A stretch of 10,757 bases of DNA from Bacteroidales bacterium UBA7009. GTDB taxonomy: Bacteria > Bacteroidota > Bacteroidia > Bacteroidales > Paludibacteraceae. Every line of letters begins with the position of its first letter. Position 1 is the stretch's first letter. The DNA is taken from the NCBI GenBank assembly GCA_002449665.1, contig DJXH01000014.1, positions 1 through 10,757 on the forward strand, written 5' to 3'. The notes beneath the pieces are model-generated. The model saw nothing but the letters and a program-made list of their open reading frames with translations, did not search any database and was not told the DNA's origin. The position numbers were made by a program, and so were the translations under genes. Positions 1-6,618 of the stretch are shown piece after piece.

Positions 1-44
1 CACGCTTTCCAGGCGTGCCTCTTCAACCACTCGAGCATCTTTCC
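1..44 (-). tRNA. tRNA-Ser (anticodon GGA), 3' part outside the window
   Basis: Read on the minus strand from 44, the sequence begins GGAAAGATG and continues through a D arm with GTGGTTGAAGAGG to an anticodon arm. The anticodon stem is a perfect 5-bp CACGC/GCGTG helix around the 7-nt loop CTGGAAA, giving anticodon GGA at positions 8-10. It therefore decodes UCC/UCU serine codons. The window ends exactly at the foot of the anticodon stem, so the long variable arm expected of a class II serine tRNA, the T arm and the 3' acceptor strand lie outside. The acceptor half, D arm and anticodon arm seen are sufficient for the identification. A matching promoter lies just upstream. Confidence 0.92.
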
Positions 45-70
45 AAGTCTGCTATTCGCCCAAAAGACTT

Positions 71-102
71 GCAAAAGTACGGAAAATTTTTGACCGTGCA
101 AA
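71..102 (-). promoter_or_regulatory. Bacteroidetes-type promoter of tRNA-Ser
   Basis: On the minus strand the -33 box TTTG (102-99) is followed after 19 nt by TACTTTTGC (79-71), matching TTTG-N19-TAnnTTTG. Transcription would begin around 62-66, leaving a leader of about 20 nt before the tRNA 5' end at 44. Flanking bases (ACCGTGCAAA at 93-102 and CAAAAGTACGG at 72-82, plus-strand orientation) recur upstream of tRNA-Gln. The rest of 103-171, between this promoter and tatD, is AT-rich with no hairpin or ORF that I can support. Confidence 0.8.
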
Positions 103-171
103 AGATTTTGATAATTTTCTTTTGTTTTTTGTGAAAAAATCCCGCTTTTTGTGCAAAATCAGTGCCACACC

Positions 172-936
172 CTATATATTAAATAGTCTTTTTGCGTTTT
201 CTGTGGTCTGTCGGTCTATCTCTTCCTCGCTGCAACCATACACGTCTGCTAATTTCTGTACTACATAACTCATCCAGCGGCTTTCGTTCCTTTTGCCCCT
301 ATTGGGCACGGGAGCCATATACGGCGCATCTGTTTCGAGTACTATCCGCTCAAGGCTGATAGAGCCTAAGTGTTCGGCAAGTTTGCAGTTCTTGAATGTT
401 ATCACGCCGCCTATACCGAGATAAAGCCCCATTTTTACAATCCTTTCTGCTATCTCGCGGCTGCCTGAAAAACAGTGCATTACGCCTCTTATTCCGCTTG
501 TTTTGGAGAGTATGTTCAGGCAGTCTTCCGTTGCATCTCGGCTGTGTATCATAAGGGGCAGGTCTTTGTCTATAGCCCAACTTATCTGTCTGCGCAGTGC
601 CGCTTGTTGTTGCTGCTTGAAGGTGGTATCAAAGTGATAGTCAAGACCTATTTCGCCTATGGCGATATAGTCCGCTCCTGCTTTTGAGTAAAGTTCGTCC
701 TCCATCCTGTCAAGCACTTCTTTATAGTCTTCCTTTACCTCCTCGGGGTGCAAGCCGATAGCGGGGTAGAGGTAGCCGCGAAAGCGGTTGCATACTTCCC
801 TTACAGGCTCTATTGATGCTTCGTTTACTCCCGGAACTAAAATTTTCTCCACGCCGCCTGCTTTCTGCTCCGCTATAAAAGCATCCAAGCCGTCGGCGTA
901 TTGCGGGTCGTCTATATGGCAATGGGTATCAATCAT
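172..936 (-). CDS. tatD: TatD-family metal-dependent hydrolase (DNase)
   Basis: This is a 254-residue TatD/YcfH-type amidohydrolase, a cytosolic TIM-barrel enzyme of a family with divalent-metal-dependent 3'-5' deoxyribonuclease activity, implicated in DNA repair and peroxide tolerance. The metal-binding residues are all present: H5 and H7 in DTHCHID at the N terminus, E95 in GEIGLDY, H131 in MIHSRD, H154 in MHCFSG and D203 in ETDAPY. The signature PVPNRGKRNE follows at 210-218. Length is normal for the family and there is no signal peptide. The start ATG (936-934) overlaps the queA stop as ATGA, which supports this start and suggests translational coupling in a queA-tatD operon. No SD sequence or terminator is visible. 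The biological substrate of TatD-family members varies, so the exact role is inferred from family only. Confidence 0.93.
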   Translation of the reverse strand: MIDTHCHIDDPQYADGLDAFIAEQKAGGVEKILVPGVNEASIEPVREVCNRFRGYLYPAIGLHPEEVKEDYKEVLDRMEDELYSKAGADYIAIGEIGLDYHFDTTFKQQQQAALRRQISWAIDKDLPLMIHSRDATEDCLNILSKTSGIRGVMHCFSGSREIAERIVKMGLYLGIGGVITFKNCKLAEHLGSISLERIVLETDAPYMAPVPNRGKRNESRWMSYVVQKLADVYGCSEEEIDRQTTENAKRLFNI

Positions 937-2207
937 ATATCTATTGTTTGTCGTCCTTCGAGCAGCGACGAGTCGCCGTAGGAAAGGAATCTGAAATCAT
1001 TGTTAAGTGCGTAGTTGTATATTTTTTTCCAGTCTTCGCCGACGAATGCGCTGACGAGCAGCAGCAGTGTTGATTTAGGCTGGTGGAAATTGGTAATCAG
1101 GCGGTTTACTATGCGAAACTTGTAGCCCGGTTTTATCATTATCTGTGTGTCGGCGTGAAGGGTGTCTTGTCCTGTACGGTCAAGCCATTCAGTTATTCCT
1201 TTCAGTGCTTCGCTCATACCAAGTGTGTATTCTTTTTCGTAAGGTTCAAACTGCCCGACGTGTATATCGCCTTCTATGTCTTTCTCTTCGCGCAGTCTGC
1301 ACCCTATATAATATAGTGACTCCAAGGTGCGCATACTTGTTGTCCCCACCGCCGTTATTCTGCCTGCGTGCCGGATAAGACTTTCTATTGTCTCGCGGCT
1401 GACGGAAATTATCTCTTTGTGCATAGTGTGCAGGTTAGCATCGGCCGTCTTCACAGGTTGGAAAGTGCCGGCTCCCACGTGCAGTGTCAGTTCGGCTGTG
1501 TCTATACCTTTTTCGCGCAGTGTGTCAAGTACTTGGCTGGTAAAGTGCAACCCTGCTGTAGGAGCGGCAACGCTGCCTTTGATTCGGGAATAGACGGTCT
1601 GGTAGGTGGTCTTGTCGCTTTGTTCGGTCTTGCGGTTGAGGTATGGTGGTATAGGCAGTTCGCCGAGCAGGTCGAGTATGTCGGCAAAACTTATGGAACT
1701 GTCTGTCCAACTGAATCTTACCGTGTGAGTGTTACCCTGTGTGGACAGTTTTTCGGCGTATAGGGTGAGGTCCGTGCTGCCGTCATCGCTTGACACGTGC
1801 AGCGATAGTCTGCCTTGTTTCCATTTTTTGAGGTTGCCTATCATGCATTTCCATTCGCAACTCTCTGTGCTGCCGAGGCTCAGTGCATAGTCTTTCGGTT
1901 GCAGCGGTTCGAGACAAAAAACCTCTATGCGCGCACCCTCTTTTGCGTTCCCGTCCTCGGTGGTGATGTGCTTGTGAAAGACCAAGCGTGCAGGAATGAC
2001 CCTTGTGTTGTTATACACAAGCAGACTGCCCGCATTGAGGTATTCGCCTATGCGGTAGAACTTGTCTTCGCTTATCTTTCCGTTCTTGTACAGCAGCAGT
2101 TTGCTGTGGTCTCTTTCTTTGAGGGGGTACTTGGCTATTCTTTCGTCCGTCAGCGGATAATCATACTCGTCTATCCACAAGGGACTCTTATATCTAACAT
2201 CTGACAT
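933..2207 (-). CDS. queA: S-adenosylmethionine:tRNA ribosyltransferase-isomerase (long form)
   Basis: QueA transfers and isomerises the ribosyl moiety of SAM onto 7-aminomethyl-7-deazaguanine in tRNA, giving epoxyqueuosine at wobble position 34. With the start at 2207 the product has 424 residues. Family motifs are in order: YNNTRVIPAR (65-74), GSVAAPTAGLHFT (211-223), LHVGAGTFQPV (242-252), GTTSMRTLES (288-297) and NFHQPKSTLLLLVSAF (373-388). The reading frame is open to 2336, but the extra 43 N-terminal residues are poor in family character and would run through the promoter, so I reject them. The protein is longer than the roughly 350 residues of E. coli QueA. Extra length lies around 80-170 and 333-356, and the C-terminal motif reads SYGDSSLL. 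It may be a divergent Bacteroidetes paralogue rather than the canonical QueA. The gene is first in an operon with tatD. Confidence 0.88.
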   Translation of the reverse strand: MSDVRYKSPLWIDEYDYPLTDERIAKYPLKERDHSKLLLYKNGKISEDKFYRIGEYLNAGSLLVYNNTRVIPARLVFHKHITTEDGNAKEGARIEVFCLEPLQPKDYALSLGSTESCEWKCMIGNLKKWKQGRLSLHVSSDDGSTDLTLYAEKLSTQGNTHTVRFSWTDSSISFADILDLLGELPIPPYLNRKTEQSDKTTYQTVYSRIKGSVAAPTAGLHFTSQVLDTLREKGIDTAELTLHVGAGTFQPVKTADANLHTMHKEIISVSRETIESLIRHAGRITAVGTTSMRTLESLYYIGCRLREEKDIEGDIHVGQFEPYEKEYTLGMSEALKGITEWLDRTGQDTLHADTQIMIKPGYKFRIVNRLITNFHQPKSTLLLLVSAFVGEDWKKIYNYALNNDFRFLSYGDSSLLEGRQTIDI

Positions 2208-2225
2208 CTTACTTTCAATTTTCCT

Positions 2226-2257
2226 GCAAAGGTACGGCCTTTTCGGCGATTGCGCAA
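2226..2257 (-). promoter_or_regulatory. Promoter of queA-tatD
   Basis: On the minus strand TTG (2257-2255, in AATTGCG) is followed after 20 nt by TACCTTTGC (2234-2226). The -7 box is preceded by CCG, so the extended element CCGTACCTTTGC matches the ones before the tRNA genes. The expected start near 2217-2221 leaves a leader of 10-14 nt before the chosen queA ATG at 2207. No SD is present (leader AATTGAAAGTAAG). This placement excludes the longer upstream ATG at 2336. Confidence 0.75.
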
Positions 2258-2266
2258 TTTTTTGCT

Positions 2267-2306
2267 TATCTTTGCTGTTTTTACCGTTTTTTTGACTTAC
2301 CTTTGC
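2267..2306 (+). promoter_or_regulatory. Promoter region of prmC-recX with two -7 boxes
   Basis: Two Bacteroidetes -7 elements occur in tandem: TATCTTTGC (2267-2275) and TACCTTTGC (2298-2306). The downstream copy is a perfect consensus but lies only 7 nt before the prmC ATG at 2314, so its transcript would be leaderless or nearly so. The upstream copy would give a leader of about 30 nt. Neither has an ideal -33 box: TTTG at 2271-2274 is 23 nt from the downstream box, and TTTC at 2241-2244 is 22 nt from the upstream one. Which is used is undecided. Confidence 0.6.
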
Positions 2307-2313
2307 ACCCGAA

Positions 2314-3129
2314 ATGAACACCGTGCAAAAATACATAGTCTCTCGTCTGCTCGCTCGTTTTCCTCAAGATGAGGCGCAGGCACTCTCTTGGTGGGTGCTT
2401 GAAGAACTGACCGGCAAGAGCAAGACACAACTGCTGTGTGATACGGCGATGTCGGCTCCCGACGGGTTAGATGATGTCATCGCTCGTCTGCTTCAAGGCG
2501 AGCCGGTGCAGTATATATTCTCTCATACCCTTTGGAGCGGCTTGGATTTGAGTCTGTCGCCTGCCACACTCATTCCCCGCCCCGAGACGGCCGAACTGAT
2601 AGATTTTGTCTTACGCGATACCGAACAACTTAAGCAGCACGAACTGCGGGTAACTGATGTCGGTACAGGCTCCGGCTGCATTGCCCTTGCCCTCAAGCAA
2701 GTACGCCCCCGATGGCAAGTTACAGGCATTGACGTTTCGGCAGAGGCGGTGAAAATTGCCCGCCATAATGCCGGGAAGAACAGCCTTGATGTGGTTTTTG
2801 TCGTGTCCGATGTTCTGTCTTGTCCCTTGCCGCCAACGGATATTATAGTCAGCAATCCGCCCTATATAAAAGAGGTGCAAAAAGCAGGAATGTCCGCTTC
2901 AGTTGTTGACTATGAACCGCATACCGCACTTTTTGTGCCGGACTGCGACCCGCTGCTTTTCTACCGTACCATAGCCCGACAAAAAGCCGCATCGCTACTG
3001 TATTTTGAGATAAATGAAGACCTCGGCAGCGAGACTGTGGATATGCTTGTGTCAGAAAATTATACAACAATCAATCTTATCAAAGACTCGTATGGAAAAG
3101 ACAGATTTGTCGTTGCAAGACTGCCTTAA
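2314..3129 (+). CDS. prmC: Peptide chain release factor N5-glutamine methyltransferase
   Basis: PrmC (HemK) is a cytosolic SAM-dependent enzyme that methylates the glutamine of the GGQ motif in release factors RF1 and RF2, which raises termination efficiency. The 271-residue product has a small helical N-terminal domain (about 1-75), then the family motif IPRPET (87-92), the SAM-binding glycine loop DVGTGSG (115-121), acidic D140 at the end of the next strand (GID) and the substrate-binding NPPY (181-184). The segment YEPHTALF (200-207) is typical of PrmC proteins. Length is normal. The start is the only reasonable ATG, since the next Met is residue 46. It lies just after a -7 box with no SD. 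The 3' end overlaps recX by 38 nt in another frame, so the two genes are cotranscribed. Confidence 0.95.
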   Translation: MNTVQKYIVSRLLARFPQDEAQALSWWVLEELTGKSKTQLLCDTAMSAPDGLDDVIARLLQGEPVQYIFSHTLWSGLDLSLSPATLIPRPETAELIDFVLRDTEQLKQHELRVTDVGTGSGCIALALKQVRPRWQVTGIDVSAEAVKIARHNAGKNSLDVVFVVSDVLSCPLPPTDIIVSNPPYIKEVQKAGMSASVVDYEPHTALFVPDCDPLLFYRTIARQKAASLLYFEINEDLGSETVDMLVSENYTTINLIKDSYGKDRFVVARLP

Positions 3130-3523
3130 TAAAGCACAACGCTATTGCGCGCAGGCGGAGCATTGCGAAAAAGAGGTGAGGGACAAAATGCGCTCTTGGC
3201 AAGTTCCGAGCGAGTTTGCCGATGATATAATTGACTCTCTTCTGCAGCAGAAGTTCATTGACCACCGCCGTTTTGCCTGTGCCTACGTACACGACAAATG
3301 TGCGTACAACGGCTGGGGCAGGCAGAAACTTCGTTATTCGCTCCGTATGCTCGGTATAGACGAGGACGATATGGAATATGCGCTGCAACAGATTGACTCC
3401 GCTCTATATGAGCAACTTATCGTTAAACTGCTGAAACAAAAAAACGGACAACCCCGAGAGAAAATTATCCGTTTTATGCTTTCGCGCGGCTTTTCTTACG
3501 AAGAGACAGCCCCGTATCTGTAA
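3092..3523 (+). CDS. recX: Regulatory protein RecX
   Basis: This gene encodes a 144-residue all-helical RecX protein. RecX proteins bind RecA and the RecA filament and modulate, usually restrain, recombinase and coprotease activity. Recognisable family signatures are QKFIDHRRFACAYV (53-66), followed by G74-G76 in the AYNGWGRQKL stretch that starts the next repeat, and the C-terminal FMLSRGFSYEET (128-139). Together they outline the tandem three-helix repeats of the family. The open frame extends up to 3014, but the extra 26 residues lie wholly inside prmC and look unlike RecX, so I chose Met at 3092. This still overlaps prmC by 38 nt. Coupling to prmC is expected. The stop is 3 nt from the stop of the convergent phosphatase gene. 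Confidence 0.87.
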   Translation: MEKTDLSLQDCLNKAQRYCAQAEHCEKEVRDKMRSWQVPSEFADDIIDSLLQQKFIDHRRFACAYVHDKCAYNGWGRQKLRYSLRMLGIDEDDMEYALQQIDSALYEQLIVKLLKQKNGQPREKIIRFMLSRGFSYEETAPYL

Positions 3524-3526
3524 TCC

Positions 3527-4933
3527 TTATTTGTTTTCTTCCACAATCTGCATCATTGTCGGCATCACCTCGCTGTTGTCGTGCCAGCCTGTAAAACGCT
3601 CTGCGCCGACACCAATGCTGAATACAGGTACTGCCGAAGCGGAGTGGGATAGGGTGGTCCAGCCTATAAGGGCTTTCTTATTAAGCAGTTGTACCGCCGT
3701 TTCGCTCAGTTCGTTCAGACTGCTGTACAGTGTCTTGACATCTTTATCTTTGTGTTTCATCATCTTCTTGTAGGCATTGTGCAGTTTCTCGTTCTCTTTG
3801 TCGTCAAGCGTAACTTCTGTATATAGTCCGAGTGTTTCCGAGAAAAAGTCTTTGACTTGCTGCCAGTTCAGTTTTTTCCCATACTCAGCCTGCATCGCTT
3901 TCAGCCGTTCTGAGATAACGGCGGAGGAGTTGTGTTGGTGTTGAAGAGCCTGCAAGTTGAGTGTGTAGCCTTTGCGCCCGAGGGCGAAGCCGCCTGTTTC
4001 GTGGTCGGCTGTTACTACGATGAGTGTCTCGTCGGGGTGCTGACGATAGAATGCAACGGCTTTTTGCAGTGCCTCGTCCATATCTATCACCTCGCGTATT
4101 GCAGTGGCTGCATCGTTGGAGTGGCAAGCCCAGTCTATGCTGCCGCCCTCTACCATAAGGAAAAACCTGTCGTATCTTGTATTCAGGAAATCGATGGCTG
4201 TTTGGGTTATCTGCGTAAGTGTCAAATCCCCGCTTTTGCGGTCTATAGTATAAGGTATCATTCCTTTGCCGCCTGCGTTGCGGTCCAATCCCTCGTGAGC
4301 CTGAATCATAATCATCTTCTCGGCGGTCTGCATTTTGGCTTGTGCATCTTCATATCCGCTGGCTATAGTGTAGCCGTTCTTCTCGCATAGGTCGTAGAGG
4401 TTGTCGCCAGTTCCTTCTTTGGGATTGGGCTGATAGAAAGTGCCGCCGGCGAAGAAATCATAGCCCGAGCGTGCCAACTGTGTACCGATAGTGTAGTAGT
4501 TGTTGCGTTTATCCACGTGTGCGTAGAAAGCCGCAGGAGTGGCGTGGTCAATGCTCACGGACGTGGTTATACCCACACCCCAACCTTGTTTCTTGAGCAG
4601 AGCCGCTATGCTCTGCAGCGTGTCTTTTTTGCTGTCAAGACCGAGAAAACCGTTCGTACTCTTATGTCCGGTGGCAAGACAAGTACCGGCAGCCGATGAG
4701 TCGGTTATGCCGTTGCTGTCGGAGAAAGTGGCAAGTTGTCCGCTATATGGAAAAGCGGTCATACACAGTTGTTTGCGCCCGATGCGACCGTCTAATTCGG
4801 CAAGATACATCTCCGCTGCAAGCACCTGATTGGCACCCATACCATCGCCGATAAAGTAAAAAATATACTTCAGTTCGGCTCTTACACAAAGCGAGCAAAT
4901 CAGTATCGCCGCTAAAATAACAGTTCTTTTCAT
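3527..4933 (-). CDS. phoA: Secreted alkaline phosphatase, PhoA family
   Basis: This is a 468-residue phosphomonoesterase predicted to be exported: residues 1-19 form a basic, hydrophobic signal peptide with probable cleavage after VRA. No lipobox is seen. Residues expected from E. coli PhoA are present: D30 (FIGDGMG), the nucleophile region TDSSAAGT with D78-S79, R143 (HVDKRNNY), E262 (EGGSID), D267 and H271 (zinc 1), D310-H311 (TADHETGG, zinc 2) and H430 (LSHSASAVP, zinc 1). The third-metal region carries H130 where E. coli has D153, and W268 where E. coli has K328, as in Bacillus-type enzymes. It would liberate phosphate from organic monoesters in the periplasm. No consensus promoter is seen within 120 nt upstream, where a 9-bp tandem repeat and then tRNA-Gln lie on the same strand. 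Whether it is phosphate-regulated cannot be told from the sequence. Confidence 0.92.
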   Translation of the reverse strand: MKRTVILAAILICSLCVRAELKYIFYFIGDGMGANQVLAAEMYLAELDGRIGRKQLCMTAFPYSGQLATFSDSNGITDSSAAGTCLATGHKSTNGFLGLDSKKDTLQSIAALLKKQGWGVGITTSVSIDHATPAAFYAHVDKRNNYYTIGTQLARSGYDFFAGGTFYQPNPKEGTGDNLYDLCEKNGYTIASGYEDAQAKMQTAEKMIMIQAHEGLDRNAGGKGMIPYTIDRKSGDLTLTQITQTAIDFLNTRYDRFFLMVEGGSIDWACHSNDAATAIREVIDMDEALQKAVAFYRQHPDETLIVVTADHETGGFALGRKGYTLNLQALQHQHNSSAVISERLKAMQAEYGKKLNWQQVKDFFSETLGLYTEVTLDDKENEKLHNAYKKMMKHKDKDVKTLYSSLNELSETAVQLLNKKALIGWTTLSHSASAVPVFSIGVGAERFTGWHDNSEVMPTMMQIVEENK

Positions 4934-4948
4934 GTTTTATCTTTGTTG

Positions 4949-4999
4949 TTTACGTAGTTTGCGTAATTTACGTGTTTTTCGTAGTTTTCGTAGTTCGTG
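4949..4999. repeat. Imperfect 9-bp tandem repeat upstream of phoA
   Basis: Five consecutive 9-nt units are read on the plus strand: TTTACGTAG, TTTGCGTAA, TTTACGTGT, TTTTCGTAG, TTTTCGTAG (4949-4993). A degenerate sixth, TTCGTG, follows. The consensus is TTTWCGTAG, or CTACGWAAA on the phoA strand. Units contain the partial palindromes TTACG/CGTAA. The array begins 16 nt before the phoA start codon, so it would lie in the phoA leader or promoter. No unit separation by unique spacers is seen. The function is unknown. Confidence 0.8.
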
Positions 5000-5056
5000 T
5001 TATCGGTAACTAACAAAAAACGCGCTCCCGACTTTGCCGAAACCGCATTTCTTTTG

Positions 5057-5127
5057 TTGCTCAACCAGGACTCGAACCCAGACAGACAGAACCAGAATCT
5101 GTAGTGCTACCATTACACCATTGAGCA
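5057..5127 (-). tRNA. tRNA-Gln (anticodon CTG)
   Basis: The 71-nt cloverleaf folds completely on the minus strand: acceptor stem TGCTCAA/TTGAGCA with discriminator A, D stem GTGT... pairing with GCAC through G10-C25, T11-A24, G12-C23 and T13-G22, and anticodon stem ACAGA/TCTGT around loop TTCTGGT. The anticodon CTG is at 5093-5095, and the T loop is TTCGAGT. The U1-A72 pair is typical of glutamine tRNAs. CCA is not encoded; CAAAAG follows instead. Downstream toward phoA is a run of six T residues (minus strand, 5020-5015) without a convincing stem before it, so termination before phoA is uncertain. Confidence 0.95.
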
Positions 5128-5175
5128 ATTAACCCTTAAAACACTTAACTTTTAGTTGCTCTTTCAAAAGCGGCT

Positions 5176-5208
5176 GCAAAGGTACGGCGGAATTTTGAAC
5201 CGTGCAAA
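5176..5208 (-). promoter_or_regulatory. Promoter of tRNA-Gln
   Basis: On the minus strand TTTG (5208-5205) is followed after 20 nt by TACCTTTGC (5184-5176), a full match to the Bacteroidetes consensus. The predicted start near 5169 leaves about 40 nt of leader before the tRNA. The block shares CCGTAC at the -7 side and TTTGCACGGT at the -33 side with the tRNA-Ser promoter. Confidence 0.82.
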
Positions 5209-5253
5209 TGTTTTGACAAAAAAAATGTTTTTTTTGCAAATTTGGTGCTGTTC

Positions 5254-5285
5254 TTGCACACTTTGCCAAAATTACGTACCTTTGC
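5254..5285 (+). promoter_or_regulatory. Promoter of tyrS
   Basis: TTG (5254-5256, in TTCTTGC) and TACCTTTGC (5277-5285) are separated by 20 nt, and the -7 box is preceded by CG as in the other extended elements here. A start near 5290-5293 would leave only 6-9 nt before the ATG at 5299 but about 25 nt before the ATG at 5317, which favours the latter. The promoter diverges from that of tRNA-Gln. Confidence 0.75.
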
Positions 5286-5316
5286 GGGCTGAAACGTAAT
5301 GATAAATACCGATTCG

Positions 5317-6612
5317 ATGAAAAATTTTGTACAAGAACTACGCTGGCGCGGAATGTTGCAGGACATAATGCCCGGTACGGAAGAACAACTCCTTAAAGAA
5401 CAAACTACTGCTTACGTGGGTATTGACCCTACTGCCGACAGCCTTCACATAGGTCATCTGTGCGGCATTATGATGCTGCGCCACTTGCAGCAGTGCGGAC
5501 ACAAGCCCATAGCCCTCATAGGCGGCGCAACGGGTATGATAGGCGACCCGAGCGGTAAGTCGGCCGAACGCAACTTGCTGACAGAAGAGACCCTCAGACA
5601 CAACCAAGAATGTATAAAACAACAACTTGAGCGATTCCTTGACTTTAATTCCGATGCACCTAACGCTGCCGAACTTGTCAATAACTACGACTGGATGAAA
5701 GACTTTACCTTCCTTGATTTCTCGCGTGAGGTCGGCAAACTCATCACGGTCAACTATATGATGGCAAAGGACTCTGTCAAAAAACGCTTTAACGGCGAGT
5801 TCTCGCAGGGTATGTCGTTTACAGAATTTACCTACCAACTGCTACAAGGCTATGATTTTGTCTGGCTTAACGAGCACAAAGGCTGCAAGATGCAGATGGG
5901 TGGCAGCGACCAGTGGGGTAACATCACCACCGGCATCGAACTGATGCGCAAGATGAACGGCAGCGAGGCTTTTGCTCTCACCTGCCCGCTTATTACCAAA
6001 GCCGACGGCGGCAAGTTCGGCAAAACAGAAAGCGGCAACGTATGGCTCGACCGCAAATATACCTCGCCGTATAAGTTCTACCAGTTCTGGCTCAACGTAA
6101 GCGACACGGATGCAGAACGTTATATCAAAATCTTCACCTCTTTGACGCGTGAAGAGATAGAGGCTCTTATTGCCGAACACCAAGCCGCTCCGCATCTGCG
6201 CAGTCTGCAAAAACGTCTCGCCAAAGAGGTTACCATAATGGTACACAGCGAGCAGGATTACAACGCAGCCGTAGAGGCAACAAATATTCTCTTCGGTAAC
6301 GCCACAGCCGATGCCCTGCGCGGACTTGACGAGGAAACGTTCTTGCAAGTCTTTGAAGGAGTAGAGCGTTTTGAGATAAGCCGAGAAGAACTCGAAAACG
6401 GTATTCTCCCGCTTGACCTGCTCGCCGAGAAAACAAACATCTTCCCCAGTAAAGGTGAGGCGAGGAAAATGATACTGGCAGGCGGTTTCTCGCTCAATAA
6501 AGAGAAACTGACTGATGCACAGTCGCCTCTGACGGCAGACAGACTACTTAACGGCAAGTATTTGCTCTTCCAAAAAGGAAAGAAGAACTACTACCTTGTG
6601 GTAGCAAAATAA
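5317..6612 (+). CDS. tyrS: Tyrosyl-tRNA synthetase
   Basis: This class I aminoacyl-tRNA synthetase of 431 residues activates tyrosine with ATP and charges tRNA-Tyr. The Rossmann catalytic domain has AYVGIDPTADSLHIGHL with the HIGH motif at 44-47, GDPSGK at 76-81, the tyrosine and ATP pocket segments YQLLQGYDF (173-181) and QMGGSDQWGN (193-202), and the KMSKS-equivalent KFGKT at 233-237. The C-terminal part contains an S4-like RNA-binding domain (about 360-425, SKGEARKMILAGGFSLN). Length is normal for bacterial TyrRS. An ATG at 5299 adds six residues (MINTDS). I prefer 5317 because MKNFVQELRWRG matches the usual family start and because of promoter spacing, but the longer form is possible. It is the probable first gene of the transcription unit continuing into the membrane cassette, 54 nt downstream. 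Confidence 0.97.
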   Translation: MKNFVQELRWRGMLQDIMPGTEEQLLKEQTTAYVGIDPTADSLHIGHLCGIMMLRHLQQCGHKPIALIGGATGMIGDPSGKSAERNLLTEETLRHNQECIKQQLERFLDFNSDAPNAAELVNNYDWMKDFTFLDFSREVGKLITVNYMMAKDSVKKRFNGEFSQGMSFTEFTYQLLQGYDFVWLNEHKGCKMQMGGSDQWGNITTGIELMRKMNGSEAFALTCPLITKADGGKFGKTESGNVWLDRKYTSPYKFYQFWLNVSDTDAERYIKIFTSLTREEIEALIAEHQAAPHLRSLQKRLAKEVTIMVHSEQDYNAAVEATNILFGNATADALRGLDEETFLQVFEGVERFEISREELENGILPLDLLAEKTNIFPSKGEARKMILAGGFSLNKEKLTDAQSPLTADRLLNGKYLLFQKGKKNYYLVVAK

Positions 6613-6618
6613 TATCTC

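Noticed and set aside
1..44. Integration or attachment site in a tRNA gene
   Set aside because: The tRNA is cut by the window edge, and no integrase or duplicated tRNA 3' end is visible. Its promoter makes it an ordinary tRNA gene.
2208..2336. 43-residue N-terminal extension of QueA starting at 2336
   Set aside because: It would translate through the queA promoter and into prmC. The family sequence starts near the Met at 2207.
4949..4999. CRISPR-like array
   Set aside because: The units are 9 nt, directly adjacent and imperfect, with no spacers and no cas genes.
5842..6348. Minus-strand open frame of 168 codons (and 5338-5838) opposite tyrS
   Set aside because: Both lie entirely within tyrS, whose HIGH and KFGKT motifs are intact. 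No motif or promoter supports the antisense frames.
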